Source: Epiperipatus broadwayi
Lineage: Eukaryota; Onychophora; Udeonychophora; Euonychophora; Peripatidae
NCBI GenBank assembly: GCA_028023455.1
Contig: JAQFVV010000970.1
Span: 1 to 64,000, forward strand
Direction of reading: 5' to 3'
DNA length: 64,000 bases
The notes beneath the pieces were generated by a model. That model ran no database searches. It was not told where the DNA came from and saw only the letters and a program-made list of their open reading frames with translations. Below, in pieces: positions 36,001-49,448 of this stretch; position 1 is the first letter of the stretch, and each line of letters opens with the position of its first letter. Made by a program: the position numbers and the translations under genes.

Positions 36001-36125
36001 AAATAGGGCAGAGTTCATGAATGTTCCTGACTTATGTATCTTGCACAGGATTGGATTCGAGGTACTTTTGCCTAGATGCTAGATCTTGTTATATGAACAG
36101 ACGAAACCGACCGGTACAATATATA
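33048..36125. mobile_element. Unidentified ~3.07-kb insertion in the gypsy-1 LTR
   Basis: The LTR stops at ttatctttatatata near 33047 and resumes at tgcattggttagcagc near 36135, so the sequence between is a later insertion, bordered by TA-rich tracts. Its composition is more balanced than the surroundings. No inverted ends, poly-A tail or known protein were found. The best open frame is 34158-33892 (minus, 88 codons: GVLLMISIPAETRSSLSNIV and so on), unrecognised. It could be a non-autonomous transposon or a captured host segment. Confidence 0.5.
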
Positions 36126-36632
36126 TATATATATGCATTGGTTAGCAGCAATGAATGCTCAATCCAATCGTTATAAGAAAGGAATCTGGACTAGTTCATT
36201 ATTTGAAGGCAAGGTGAAATATGACAGTACTATATCCAACAAATTTTACATACATCATTTTGTCTCATAACCAATTTTAATGTATAAAAATTGAAGTTTT
36301 TGCATGATCAGAATTCATTTATTAATATGCTTATTGACTTAAAAACCATAATATTTAACAATTATGCATATTATATTTTTCACATTTTAAAATAAAATAA
36401 AATTGCTTTATATAAAATGAGATTTTAATTAATTCTAATTTGTAATCAATGATATCTAAGGCTTTAACATTAATGAAAGTGGTTTTCTTAAAACTAGTCC
36501 TGTAAGTCTTATATTATCTTAATTTATAATTTAAAAATTCGCTATGATTTTTTTTTTTATACTAAAGAAATATATTTATAAAATTATTTGTAATATTTAA
36601 ATACAAGAATATTATGTATACTTTTAAGCTAG

Positions 36633-36815
36633 ATGTAAATAGAGGGGATTTGAATCCAGACATTCAAGCTCCCTTTAGTCATCCATTCCATCTTATATAA
36701 CTGATACACACGACGACCGCATACATGCAAAAAAGATCAATGAACTCCGATTTAGGTATTTTGTGCTAAACCAGCACTCATCAGTTGGTTCAAATTATCA
36801 TCCCCTCTAATTAAA
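36633..36815 (-). repeat. Family B repeat, single partial copy
   Basis: Shares 'gaggggatttgaa.cagac' and the hammerhead block with the repeats at 8640-9930, on the minus strand. It covers only about 180 bp of the 470-bp unit. Confidence 0.75.
36739..36801 (-). ncRNA. Hammerhead remnant, family B, one core base lost
   Basis: On the minus strand CTGATGA is intact (36778-36784), followed by stem II G-TGCTG-GTT-TAGCA-C. The GAAA then reads AAAA, changing the essential G12. Stem I gataatttgaaccaa with aatcggagttcatt is weaker than in the 61.5-kb copy. Cleavage is unlikely. Confidence 0.65.
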
Positions 36816-38270
36816 TCTCTATATATTAAAAAAAATAATTTTTCAAAAGTTTATTTGTGGATTGCATTTTAATTAATCTTATTTAATTTGATTCTAAATA
36901 AACTTAATGAAGAGTTTGTTAAGTTTGAATAATTCTTTATTTCCAAGTTAAAATATTTCCCCTTATTTTTAGTGATGGAGGGGGGGGTTGTGATAAGATT
37001 CTTTGATAAAAACAAAAAATAACTTTTTATTTGATCTAAGTTATGATATTAAATATTATTAATAATTTTGTTCAAATTTTCTGCAATATATTAATGATGT
37101 AAATTGTGCCTCAAACTTTTTTTTTTAAAAAAAAAAATTGTATTATGTAATGGGAGAGGGGGATTGCCTTATTTTTTGTTAAAAATTAAATTATAGCAAC
37201 TTTTTGATCTTTCTTATCTTATGAAAAACAAGGGTGGGGGGGATAGTTTATGTCTGAATTACTTAGAAAAATATAAAATTAATATTGTTAAAAGCACAGA
37301 GGATTTCTTTTATTTAAAATGTATATATAGTTCAATATTTATTTTTATTTAAATTTTTTTAAATGTTTTTATATTTATCATTTCACTTTTTAAATCTTTT
37401 CACATGTGAAACTTTTATATTTAATGAGTTTTTTTTGACATTGCAAATATTTTTTTCATGAAATTTTATAATTATTTAATCAAAATATGACTAATAAAAA
37501 TCCATTTACACATACACGAAAAGAATATTTTATATATGCTAATAGAATGTGAAATAGTAGAATTTTTCTGAGAAACATCATATTCAAATTATTTTAAACT
37601 TATATACTATTACAGCAGGTGCAATTTGTGGATTGCTATCTCTCAAGGGGTCCCAGAAAAATTGTTAGGGGTCATGAAAATTTTGAGAAGTTCTCCTGTT
37701 GGATAATAAATTTTTAATTGAAAAACAAAAATCTAAACACTAATAAAAAATACATGAAAATTTCTCAACTCATTATTGTATGTCTGACCATCCTTTTTTA
37801 TATTCCAATCCAATTTTATAAACAGCACATTATAATGGCTCTTCGCTTATATTGCTCTCATTTCTTTTGTTCATTCTCAAAAAAAGTTTTGTCCTTCATG
37901 CTAGTATTCTCCTAATGTTGATACATGATACTACATTTTTGAATGTATACATTTTTTAAAGCAGACTAAAAAACTTGTAATTTTTACAAATCAACAGATC
38001 TACTAAGAACCAAGTATTATTATACATTTTTTATTATTATGTAGTTTTTTCAAAGATCTTATATCAGTTTGTATTAACTGAAATATAATATAAATATATA
38101 TACTTGTATGTGGTAAAACAACTTTATTATTACTGTCATTATATACTTATAATAGGATGGTAACAATGTATAATGAGTCATGTAAAATTTCAGTCTGAGT
38201 ATAGGGATTGCAAGTGTAAAAATGTTGTGCTCCATTGCATTATTACATTGTTACAAAATAGTTTTTTGTT
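36816..38270. other. Intron sequence, nothing recognised
   Basis: Short G runs (ggaggggggggtt near 36977, gggtggggggga near 37231) sit in A+T-rich DNA. The open frame at 37718-37915 has no family features. Confidence 0.4.
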
Positions 38271-39680
38271 CTCTTGTGTAATGAACCGGTGGTTCTTGCA
38301 AAAGGGGGAATCACATCTAACTACAGTCAGGCCTAGGATCTTCGGGTAGGATGCTGGCACAATCACGATGAAATACTTAACCCATGATCATATCCACCTC
38401 CAATGGGCTAGCTCTATATTCACACTTTAAATCTCGATATAATTTGGGCTATCTCACTTCCCTTTTTTGACTCCATTATGTCTCAGCATCCAAACTGAGG
38501 GAGAATTCATGTTCGACTCTCTTTAGAGGTGGGCCTACTTGGGTCATCAATTACTGCACCTCTTTATAAGCGAGGATCAATTACAGCATTTTCCAGAATA
38601 TTTCCAATATCAGTATACATATAAATAAAGGTGTGTGCCTATTGGAATTTAGCATAAATATTTAGAGGCATGAATGCACAATGATGGGAACAAGACAGAG
38701 ACCATATGGATTAAAACATCTTAATAACATTTATTAAATAATGATGCTACTTTAACAATATTTACTTATATAATAATATGAGTCAAGGATGGTTTTCTAT
38801 CACTTTAAGAGTTAAATGCGATTAATATCCTGATTCCTAAATCCCATAATAGAAATCCATACTCTGGCGATCTTTATTTACAAAAGTTTAAAATAATAAA
38901 AAAAATTTCGAAGATTGCAAATCTGACTTACTAATTATTCTTATATACAATCCAATCGTATTATAGAGTAGTGCTTGCTGTCTGATTCATGATCAGTATC
39001 ATCATCTTTCTTGGAGGAGAAGATCCCCTTCTATACGTATATGTGATTCCCTAATACTGATAGGAGAGACCATCTACCCAAGGAAGTTAGCCTTATACAC
39101 CGAAAATGAATATATAACGAGTGTTAGTAAAACATTTAACAATTAATGAAAACTCTGTTCTGTTACTACTGTATGCTTTTAATGTGGAACAACATCAAGA
39201 TCTTACCTTATTCCACATTCAGTTGGGTGATATCAAGTATTGTAAGGGTGCATAGACTTAAATTTTATTTAATACAATAAAATGTTTACGAAATCCTATC
39301 TCTTTCCCCCTCTACACTTAAAATAAACTTTCCTGTTTCCTGAAATATAAACTTGCCAATGTAGAAACAAAAGGAAAAAAACATAAAAAATAAAAATAAG
39401 ATGATAAATAATTAATAAAATGAAAATACAAATCAATTGAATAAAATTTTAAAAAATCAATTTCTGAGTCTGGCAAGCACTGTCCATCATGTTCAAAGTC
39501 TATTCCTCCTGGCTATAGATCTTCTCAGGCGGTGTACTATCCATAAGTTTAATTGTCATTGCACTCCGTGATCGTAGATCATCAGTCTGTCTAGTTTGTT
39601 TCCTTTGAAAAAGGTACAGGAGATCCACTGAAGATCATCATCATCAAACAGTATTTAATAAAGAAAGGCATTTCACACAT
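38271..39680. other. More G+C-balanced segment, possible worn repeat
   Basis: About 1.4 kb with mixed composition (ggtggttcttgcaaaagggg, gaggtgggcctacttgggtc, aggagatccactgaagatca). It lacks open frames and recognisable transposon proteins. It could be an old LTR or other non-coding repeat. Confidence 0.3.
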
Positions 39681-40607
39681 CATAATGCTTCCATGTGCTT
39701 GAAGAGCTGTCATTCAGCCTCCTTCAGTATAGTTATTTTAGCCAGACCTCATTGCAATACCCTTGTTAGTATGTGTAGTTTTTCTAGGGTTGTTTTTATG
39801 CATAGGAAAATGGCGCAAAAAAACTGTCCTTGCTGATTGTTAGCGTTATTTACTTATTCTCTTGTGATGATGTGATGTAAATTTGAAGTTTTCTTTTTAA
39901 CAATTAGATCAAATCATTTGGTTTGTTTCTATATGGAGGTATTTCGGGTTTTGTTTTATATTGATGGATGAAGTAAATTACTGTTTATTCTTACACGATT
40001 GAAATTTGTTCACAAAATTGAACACGTATGTACATCTTGCTTTATTAAGGGAAAAAAGATAATACAGTTGTCAAGATGTTGACTTTCTCGTGCTTGCTGC
40101 ATTTGTCTATTATTGCATAATTGTACATCAATGTAATGTTATTAAAATAAATATTGGGATTATTTTTTCGTTTCCAAGTCTGGTTGTTTAGCAATATGCT
40201 TGGCATTAGGTCATTATGTTGTGTATTTTATTTATATTCACATCATAATGTTGGTTTGTTGATGACTTGCAATACTCTTGGTTAGTCATATTGTTTATAT
40301 ATATGTGGGTGTATTTATTTTCTTAATATCTAACTTGAAACTTTATCTTTCTTTATAACAAAAAAAAATATAACTTGCTGATCACAGTGTTTAGTGTATA
40401 TATGTATGTTTGAAAAAGAGTAAGCAATTGTTTAACAATTGCTTGGTTAGTCTTAGTATGGTGTAGCTTAGTGCAGGGGGGTGGTATTTTGTAAGTCGCC
40501 TTACACTAATATTAAATGATACAAAAGATGATAAATTTCTTCACAAAAATTTATACAATATATAACACTGAAATACTATTATTGCATTAAAAATTTTGCA
40601 TTATATT

Positions 40608-43390
40608 GTTCTAATACGGTGATGGTGAATCCTTTTATGTGTGTGCCAAAAATTTTCAAAAAATATTTATTGAGTGACTGGTGTGCCATACAGTTATTAC
40701 ATCAAAATATAAATAACTTAATTATTGCAAATTTAAAAAGTTTATAAAACAACAAAATAATAATAATCACAACAATAATAATTCATTTATTTCCAAATTT
40801 CATAGCTTTACAAAATTTGTAATAATAATAACAATTAACAAAATTTCTAAATAGGTTAAATGCAAATGAATGATATTTATTTAGAAGAGCACGAATTGAA
40901 TGAAATTTAATAGTACAAAATTAATATTGTAGTAATTAAAACAAAAGTTTGAAAATAAACATGAAATCAACATAAATCAATATTATTTAATGAGATTTTT
41001 GCTATTGTAATTGGATACCAAATATTTTATATCTGGTTCATATTTTGTCACTTTTAATAATGTACGTGCTAAAATAGATTTGTCATTCTATTTTTTTTTA
41101 ACTGTTTTTAATTAAATTCATTTCAGAAAACAATGACTCATATACATATGGAAATGAGAAAATTGATAATATAGTTAGTCGCTAATTTTTTTGAACAATT
41201 AAATATTTCAGGAATAGCATTCTAGATTATCAATATACCTAATAATTATTCATTTTCTATTGTTTCTAACTTATGTCTCAAATTCACAAATTTTTGTTTC
41301 TATACAGAACTAGATTGAAAATTGATAAATTGTATTTCCATGTCTTCCAAATTAAACCATTGAAAAATTTCTAAATTGAGACTCTGGTATAAAATAAATG
41401 TTTCTATGGAAAAAAAATTAATCAGTTACCAATTGAATAATAGCATAATGGTGTCTCATGAAATCTTAAATCAGTCAAGAATTTTTTAATATTTGTTTGG
41501 AAGTGTAAGAAATAACATCGCAGTTGAAAATTTGTAATTTAACTTCAAATGCTTTGATCAAATCAAACATGACAACTTTTTATTAAAATCTTGCCATTTC
41601 ACATTTAATTTATTTAAATGTGAACACATATCAGTAAACAACATTAATTTCGAAAGCCATTCAACATTCATTAAATGATTATATTTTTCAAGGATTTTCT
41701 TGTTACAAAGAAAAAGTCTAATTTTATGTAAACATTCAATGAATCTTTGAAGAACTTTTCCTCAAATTAACTATCAGACTTTGTTGTATATAAATAAACC
41801 ATTGTATATTGACTTCGTCTCACTTAATAAGTTTAGATATTTTCATTTATTTAGATCATGTGCAGATATAAAATTGACTAGTTTAGTCACAACCTTCATA
41901 ACATCACCCAATGGTTTAAAGCTGTTCCTTTCGCATAAAACCTACTGATGTATCATGCAATGAAAACCCAAAATTGAATGTCCATATGGTCAGTAACTAA
42001 ACTGAGAAAAATATTTTCTTTTCGAGTCATACTTCAAGCAACATCTGTAGTTACTGATGCAATTTTGCCAATATCTGTTGTTTTTTTTCAGTGAGTACAT
42101 TTAAAATTTCATTACAAATTATCTTTTCCGTTTGTTATTGTTACTAATGAGATTAAACCGATCAATTCTTCTTTGATATTATTGCCAATACAATAACTAA
42201 TAAAAATAGCCAAACAAGTTGATCCATTTATGTTCATACTTTCATCAAGGCAAAGAGAAATTAAACTAGAAGATTAATTTTTTTTTTTTTTTTGGTAAAT
42301 TATGTTGTTGGCTACTTGCAGGATTCTTTCATTAACTGTATTTTCCAATATTAAATCTCTTATTCTTTGAATAATTTTTTTTTTGTTTTCAAAATCTTCA
42401 GAAATAACTGTTGTGCATTTCATCTATACTTCTTTTATATATTCTCCATCTTTTAATTAAAAGGGTATCCTGTGTTTGGTAGTCACATTTGAAATAAAAT
42501 AAAAAAAAACTAGCAGCAGTTATATTTGAATGATTTCCGATAAATTTCATTAAAGATGTTGATTGAATATTTATATATTTTTAAGTGCTCTGGCAATATA
42601 TTTTTTTGTTCATCTTTATTTTTTTTCAAAGGATGATTTATGATTGGTCTCATAATGTTGTTTTACTGATGATGTTCTCAGTATGACTGTTCTGGAACAT
42701 AAAACACCTATTGCTTTTGTTAATCATTCCATCCTCATCAGTCCACCAATTTTGGAATTCTCTACTGTTAATAATTTTGTTTTTCATTATTAGTAGTCAT
42801 ATTAATAAAATGATAACAATTTATTTAAAAGTAAAATTAAATTAATAATTTTATAAATCAAAGATTTATTATATGTTAAATTATATTATTTTTATATTTC
42901 ACTTTTACAACAAAACCTCAACAAGCAAAAAAGAAAACTTCATTTTGATTTTTTTGCGCGAGAGTTACACGTGTTTTATTACTTTGTTTGCAATTACTTT
43001 AAAAAATGAATGATGTTAACTAGTTTAGATCAAAAAAGTTTATGATGGAAAAACAAAGGTTTATTGGAATCATTTGACAGGTTTATAGAATGTGATACCA
43101 CTTTGTTTGCATTATTTATGTATCATTCCCACATAAGTATATGTACAAATTATTTCCCCCAAATACTGTAATTTATTGTCAAAATAAGAGTCATAGATCA
43201 CATGACCCAATTCTCTTAAGCTTGTAAGATATAAACAATAAGCATTTTCCAATTGCTCAACAAGCTTTGTGATAAATGCTTAGCCAGAGAAAGCATTTAA
43301 AATATCTCTGTCAGGAAACCCCCACTAACATCTGACCGTGGTTTTGTGCTTTGGCACTCCTCAGAGAGGCGCTAGGGTAGCTAACCAGAG
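40608..43390 (-). mobile_element. hAT-type DNA transposon (ZBED/SCAND3-like), decayed
   Basis: The left side begins acggtgatggtgaatccttt..gtgtgtgccaaaa, like the ends of Charlie-type hAT elements (CAGtGGTGGcGAACC...GTGCCAAA), and the right side has tttggcactcctcagagaggcgct. Between them the minus strand carries shreds of the transposase of the ZBED5/SCAN-domain type: SCLDES-like CLDESMNINGSTCLAIF, IKEELIGL, KIASVTTD and further decayed helices. Dozens of stops show great age. Exact ends and target duplication could not be fixed. Confidence 0.65.
41600..42780 (-). pseudogene. hAT transposase relic
   Basis: In shifting minus-strand frames one reads KTTLRPIINHPLKKNKDEQK near 42640, then LDESMNINGSTCLAIFISYC and GNNIKEELIGLISLVT near 42170-42240, DIGKIASVTTDVA near 42050, and LNHWVMLRRL near 41910. 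The order fits the catalytic core of the SCAND3/ZBED5 group of hAT transposases (the D after T-T marks the second catalytic residue region). No intact domain remains. Confidence 0.65.
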
Positions 43391-44179
43391 TTCAATTTAC
43401 AGTAAATTTTTATTAGTACAGGTTTTAGCAACAGCAACAAAAAAATGAATAATTTATTTTAAAGCATAAAAACTTAGGATCTATAAATAGTTCACATCCA
43501 GTAAAAAGCTCATAAGTGCCATCTCTGGCATGCATGTCATAAGTTTGCCATAATGGTCTTAATATATTTTATTAGTTGTGGCTTAAGTTCTGTAAATTAA
43601 TTACTTTTTTGCAACTAGTAAATTTTTTCATTCTTTGGTTTGATTCAATGTTGTATGTCTCATTTTTCTTCTTGTATATTAAATGTAAATAAAATATTTA
43701 AAAAATTAAAAATTAACTGATTTAATTGATTAATATTTTTAAGGAAAACAGATTTTCAAATAGTTATCATTTGGTGACATGATTAGTCAGGTTTACTATC
43801 TTAAGTTAAAAAATATATTTAATGATACTGAAAATAAAATATCTTTATACGGATGAGGATAAATTAATAGTGTTTATAAATGACATATTAATCAACAATT
43901 GTGTTATTTTAATAGAGCTTTCATATGTTATTGGTGTCATCATTTCTAGTTTAATATCTTAATTAATCCATAAAACATTCATTTAGAATTCAAATTTTAG
44001 ATTAATATACTCAAAAGATTTATTTGTAATATATATTATTATAATTTATATATGTAGTTTGATTGATGTATATATATCTTAATAAAATGAATAGACAGAA
44101 TAATATAAATGTTCTTACCAACATTATTAATTTAATATAAATAGTTTATCTTTTATTTGTATTCAATTATCTACTTTAG

Positions 44180-44339
44180 ATTTAGTGATTTGAAGCGAGA
44201 TATTCAAGCACGAATTGGCACTAAAACAAATATTAAAATTACTTCAACAGAAAATTATGGAGATGAAACATTTTTATCTGAAGAAGTAGCCATAAATCTT
44301 TTACAAGAAACCAAAACTGGATTTAAAAGATGTGAAATG
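44180..44339 (+). CDS. EXOC5: EXOC5 exon G
   Basis: One hundred and sixty nt. The first base completes glycine (GG|A), followed by FSDLKRDIQARIGTKTNIK and an ENYGDETFLSEEVAINLLQE block, ending at CEM before donor GTAAGA. An AG five bases downstream of the chosen acceptor would break the phase match to GG-I/F-x-DL in relatives. The wording is closest to arthropod Sec10. Confidence 0.94.
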
Positions 44340-44407
44340 GTAAGATAAGTTTTAAAAGAAACTTTTTTTAATATAAATATTTGTTATAAAATAAAATACT
44401 GTAAAGT

Positions 44408-44830
44408 AAAAAGATGAAAATCCTTTCTATTCAATTACACACATACCATGCACTTGATAAATAAATTTCAGAGTTACTTAGTTTCTATTAATTCTTAAAA
44501 TTGACTCCTGATAAATGGAAAGATTTCACGTATATTAATATATGAATGAGACTAATGGATGTAAAAGTGAACAGAATAATATTTTCACTCTCTCAAACCA
44601 AGATGCTTCAGATTGGCCTATATAAATCAGAATAAAATAAGACACTCGCTCTTATCTTTACAAAGTCTCTATCTTGTGTTTGGGTTTGAGAGTTTTTCTG
44701 TGCCAACACAGCATTGTTGAGCTTATATAAATTAGTTCAGCGCATATATGAAAAGGTGAAAATCCTTTCTATTCAATTATATAGGTATTATGTGCTTGAT
44801 AATTAAATTTCAGGGTTATTTAAGTGTTTG
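44408..44830. repeat. ~80-bp direct repeats enclosing a 260-bp segment
   Basis: 'gaaaatcctttctattcaatta' occurs at about 44415 and 44758, followed in both by 't.c.tgataa..aaatttcag.gtta'. The segment between has imperfect inverted words ctctcaaacc (44595) and gggtttgagag (44681), similar to the foldback at 63689-64000. It may be a worn insertion with a duplicated flank. Confidence 0.5.
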
Positions 44831-46800
44831 TATATTGTCAGCATAGATATATAATATAGCATATGTATACACACACATATATATATACTGTAATAGTCCA
44901 GATCTTTTAAATAAACACATGTATAGGCAGGGCTATGTGTAAGAAGTGTAGGCACATCTGTTATATCTTGAATGTATATAAGTATATAAAGTTATTAATT
45001 TGGGAAAAATATATAAGTAATCTGTAATACAATTTGAAATCCAATACATGTTTCACATGATCTATTCAGACTTGCAAATAATATCCAAATATTCTTATTA
45101 ACTAAACAATATAAATTTATAATACCTCCTTTCCCCAGCTGATTTATCCTATTATACTCTTGGACAATGTCTTATCATACATGATTTGGAGCTTAGATCA
45201 CATAGTCTTCTATCATCTGGCTTGATAAACAAAATAAAGATTTAATAAACAATACTCTCCATGATGTTCATAATTTATTATGGACCAAATCTAGATGTTC
45301 TTCAAATTGTTAATTAAGAAATATAAGTATTTTAATGAAAGAAGAAAATTATTAATGAAAAACCAACTTTAGAAATATACACAATTGAAATATCAAACTT
45401 CACAAGTAAAATCTATAAATCTAATTTATGAAATCATACATTCTCTCAAATTCTGATTTCAAATAATTAACACTAAATATGGTTCTAGTTTACAGTTAAA
45501 TCTAAATTATTACCCTCCTCAATATAATTAAGATATTAATCAATACTTAGATTCAATTTTATATCTATAAATAGAAAGCAGAAATAAAACCTAAAATCTA
45601 TTACATATAAATAAAAGAAATAATACCCTCTCTCAGGCAATGAATTAAAAGTATTCCAAGTATATTATAATTCTCTGTATTCATGCATAGTGTTATACAT
45701 TTATTGATGAAGTATAGCAGAGCAATATTTACTTATTGTGCTTATTTTACCTATCTTGAAACATGTATACATATGCAGGCTGAAATGACAAGTTTTGTAA
45801 GTTGATTGTTTGTAACCATAACTTTTATTTGAAATTAAATTCATTGTAATGTTGATTAAGCAAATAGTTACTTTGTACATATAATCTTTATAATGATCCA
45901 CCACACATGTATAAATTATTTAATTTATTAAAGGAGAAATCTTTATTTCAATATTAAAAATAAATTTTCATGTGTTTTGTATAATTTCATCTTGACCATT
46001 ATTTAAAATATTTTTAAATTGGAAGTATATCTCGGCCAATAAAAAAAAATAAAAATGGAATATTAATTCTTTAGAAAATTTTAGAAATAATATATTATTT
46101 CATATATTTAATACATTTTATTAAATTGAGAAATATTTTCTAAGATCATTAAATGTATAAAATTGCTTATAAACAAATATAAAATATTATTATAAATATA
46201 TATATTAATTATTTATATATATTAATTATTATCTCAAAATAAATCAAGAGAAAGTTTATTTTATTATAATTTTTTTAATATTGTAATGACTGTATTTATG
46301 AAAAATTTTAGTCTGGTTTACAATTTTATGAACCACTATTGGTAAAAGATAGAAAATTAAAGCATTCCTCTGGAGAAGTGTTACTTTGCAAAAACGAAAC
46401 CATATATTGAAAAATAAAATTATTTGTCTTATAGCATCCTCGGTAAGTTTTTTTGAAAATTTACAAGGTGGAGTATGCCAGACTATATATATAAAAATGA
46501 CTAACCATCACATAAAGACTAAAAAAGATGAACATACTAATGCAGTCGAATATCACTCATTATCTTCAGCACTTATTCCTAAACGTTTTAGATACTGACT
46601 ATTGCATAGATTTCTCCAAAACCAAAATTCTCTTAGATTGTGACAGTCATTATTAGGAGATATTTAGAAAAGCCATAGAGAATTTAAAGTGACCAAATTA
46701 CATTAATAAACAAAGTATAACAATTAAATAATCATCTATATGGCAGAGTGACTACAAAATTTCATAAAAAACAATAATAAATTTAAATCCAATTAATCAT
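44831..46800. other. EXOC5 intron 7, no gene recognised
   Basis: A+T-rich. An exon-like start at 46312 (ttttag then SGLQFYEPLLVKDRKLKHSSGEVLL) is interrupted by stops and is treated as a chance or relic frame. Confidence 0.4.
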
Positions 46801-47260
46801 CTCTCCCTCTAAAATTTACTTGAATCAAGAGCAAAAGAAAGAACTTTATCTTGGCTCCTAAACTTACAATATGCTAATGATAATACTATTCTTGTTAATT
46901 TTAAAAATGATTACTGAAAGTTCTTAATGTTTCATGTGCAATTTATGAAGAATTTGATTTTATGTTCCAAACTGCTTTATCAATTAGAGTTAAAATATTT
47001 TCAGTAACTTTTGGCTTTCATAGTCTTTAGCTTGAGAATATGAATTAGTTCAAATATTTTTGTAGACAAACTTGAATTTTAGTATGCTGTTGCTGTATTT
47101 AAAAATTCAATGATTTGTTGTGTTTCATCATAATGTAATTTCTTTAGCTAAATTAATTATATGCAGGATTCAGTTAAACTTATCATATGGAAATAGTACG
47201 TGGTTCTTCTATTTTTTTAGCATAAAACCTACATGAAAAAATTTATTTAAGGATTGCTCT
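46800..47260 (+). mobile_element. LINE reverse-transcriptase scrap
   Basis: The + strand frames read LESRAKERTLSWLLNLQYAN followed by DNTILVNF, the equivalent of the L-FADD-CAL active-site block, and later YAVAVFKNSM. The same blocks occur in the longer copy at 51340-53060 (LQYADDCAIY; QYAAAVFNKSKSRVFHHK), so they are two copies of one family. The second aspartate of the active site is N here. Confidence 0.6.
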
Positions 47261-49448
47261 GTTAATATTCTGAAAAAACAATAGCAATATGATAAGATTG
47301 ATTAATATGTTCTTCAGCTTTTTTATATGATAATATTCAATCTATAAAAGCACCTTCATTTGATTAGGCAAGTAAAGTATATTCGATTTTTTAAAGTATT
47401 TTATGGAAAATGTAAGTATAATTTTCATGGTAGAGACTGATTTTATTTAAATTATTTTGAAGTCACTCTGAAAATCTCTAGTATAGATGCTTTCTTTGGG
47501 AGGATATAAAGAGTAGAATACAATATAGATTTATTATTAAGTAAGATGTTGAAGTTAAAAGACTGCATCACAAGATGTCAAATAAATTAAAGGATTACAT
47601 AATATATATGAGCATATTTTTGTTTCACAGATTGATTCTTATAATTATTGCAAAGAATATGTTTAATTTTTTCCTTCTTTATTTAGAAGTATTTTCTAAT
47701 AATGATGTAGAAGCACATATTCTTCCTACTGATTTCTTTCAAGATCTACATGTCATTATATCATTTTTGAGAAATATTTTTTCTATTGTAATAAAATATC
47801 TGAATCCTAATTTATTATAAAATATGTGAAGAATTTTCTGAGTACATGCAATATAGGAATAAATACAGTAAATGTATTTTATGATGTTCATTTTTGATAA
47901 CTCTGCTATTTATCAATTTTTATTGCATTAGATCTTTTTTTGTTCAGTTTAATTTTTTAGGAATGTAATCTCATTTTTGCACATAAGATTATATTTCCAA
48001 TTAATTACAAGAGAAAAATAAATTAGTTTTTGGTATTTGTATTCTAATATTGTGATTATATTCTATATCATTGATATAAATCTTTATTCTTCTATTTTTG
48101 ATTTGGAAATTCAGGAATTGTAGTTTTTTAGTTCTTTCATTGAATGATTGAACAAGGCTTATATTTTGATTACATATTTAAAACTATATTCTAAACTATT
48201 AGTTTATACTATATATTTGTATTTCTTTTTAACTTCATTAAAATTTCAATTGCTATTTGATTTTTTTGTCAATAGATTTATAAATGTGAAACAAATAAGC
48301 TTATGTATTTTTCCTAAATAAAACACATTCATATTTATTGATTAAATTATTGAATCAATAGAAATTAGATGACTTTGTGTTTGTATTTTGGTCTCTTGTA
48401 TTAATTTAAATCATACTTTGTTTACAGAGCTAAGATAAATTTCAAATATATAAATGGAGAGTTTTCAGTAAACATATAGTTAATTACCATCCAGCTTTTC
48501 TTTATAGTTTGAAATTGTATATAGGAGATAAAATAGCTTTTTAATAGCAAAACATCAGTAGATTCTTCCAGTTTACTGCAGTATTATAATCAACAACAGT
48601 TCTGTATTATTAATCTATATTATAAACTTGAATAAACAGTGTTTACCAGATGGTTGTGGAATTTAATCCCCAGACTGATTTGACTTTTATTTTTATCAAT
48701 GAGGTCTTAAGATTCAAAATTGTAACCTATGAAGTTATGCATCTGGCAATCACCTTTAACTTTTTTTTTTTTTTTGCTATCAAGTTGATAGCCTAAAACT
48801 AAAAAAAAAAGTTTTGAATCTTAGCCAACCTGGTTACATAAATCATACACTAAGTATTATTCATTGCTTATAATAATGGTAATAGAATACAAAATTGTTA
48901 TTTATAATTTTCTAAATAATTTGCTGCAGAATGAAGATCTCTTCAATGGTTTTTCATAGAGCAGCAATGAAGAAGAAAATAGTCATTACATGGATCAATG
49001 AGTAAGTGATGAGATTTGAGCAATTTTCCATCATTATTCAACTCTTCACTTGAAACTAGTTATTATCCATTTTATGACTAATATTGGATGACTAGCTAGG
49101 CTGATTCTGGAATCTGAAAAAAATTTAACTTTTATTTCTCTCAGATTCAAATCCATATTGTGAACATATCCAGCAGATGTGCTAACTACTATATATATAT
49201 AAATAAAGTCTTTTTTGTGTTAAACTTTGTTGTAGGTGGATTAACAAAATAGTTATTATCCTTCAGTTTTACAATTAATTGATTTGAAGTTGATTTTAGA
49301 AGAAAGAGATAAATAAAAAGTGTTTTCCGTGTATGCATTGTGCTTTATCAGATTTATTTAAACCATTCAGTTTTTTAAATATATTTCAATAGATTCTAAC
49401 ATGGTTCTCAAATCATAAAAAAATCAAATTAAAATATTCTACTTTCTA
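47261..49448. other. EXOC5 intron 7, one dispersed repeat
   Basis: Bases about 48650-48840 resemble 57475-57660 (a 'gtggaatttaat.cccag' start, a long T or A run after 'cttt' and 'gatag' words), a worn dispersed repeat. Open frame 47575-47820 has no family features. Confidence 0.35.

Larger units (their letters stand above)
28452..36226 (-). mobile_element. Ty3/gypsy LTR retrotransposon 1, internally deleted and interrupted
   Basis: Minus-strand element. The LTRs are 28452-29381 (3') and 31795-36226 (5', split by two insertions); both begin tgttgtgtttRRTCAC and end gatatgaca/aaatatgaca on the + strand. On the minus strand the order is PBS-like site (31780-31790), leader, gag with a zinc knuckle, protease, first half of reverse transcriptase, then a polypurine tract against the 3' LTR. 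The second half of RT, RNase H and integrase are gone. Flanks gtaaa and gtact share only three of five bases, so the target duplication is doubtful. Confidence 0.85.
31795..36226 (-). repeat. Gypsy-1 5' LTR, split in three by insertions
   Basis: LTR pieces are 31795-31862, about 32455-33047 and about 36126-36226, collinear with 28452-29381. The gaps are two nested insertions at 31863-32454 and about 33048-36125. Confidence 0.8.

Noticed and set aside
46312-46598. Exon-like start (ttttag, then FYEPLLVKDRKLKHSSGEVL) resembling the beginning of a PH domain, plus a 70-codon frame
   Set aside because: The reading hits stops within about 30 codons, needs a frame change to continue, and does not fit between EXOC5 exons G and H, which join in phase without it.
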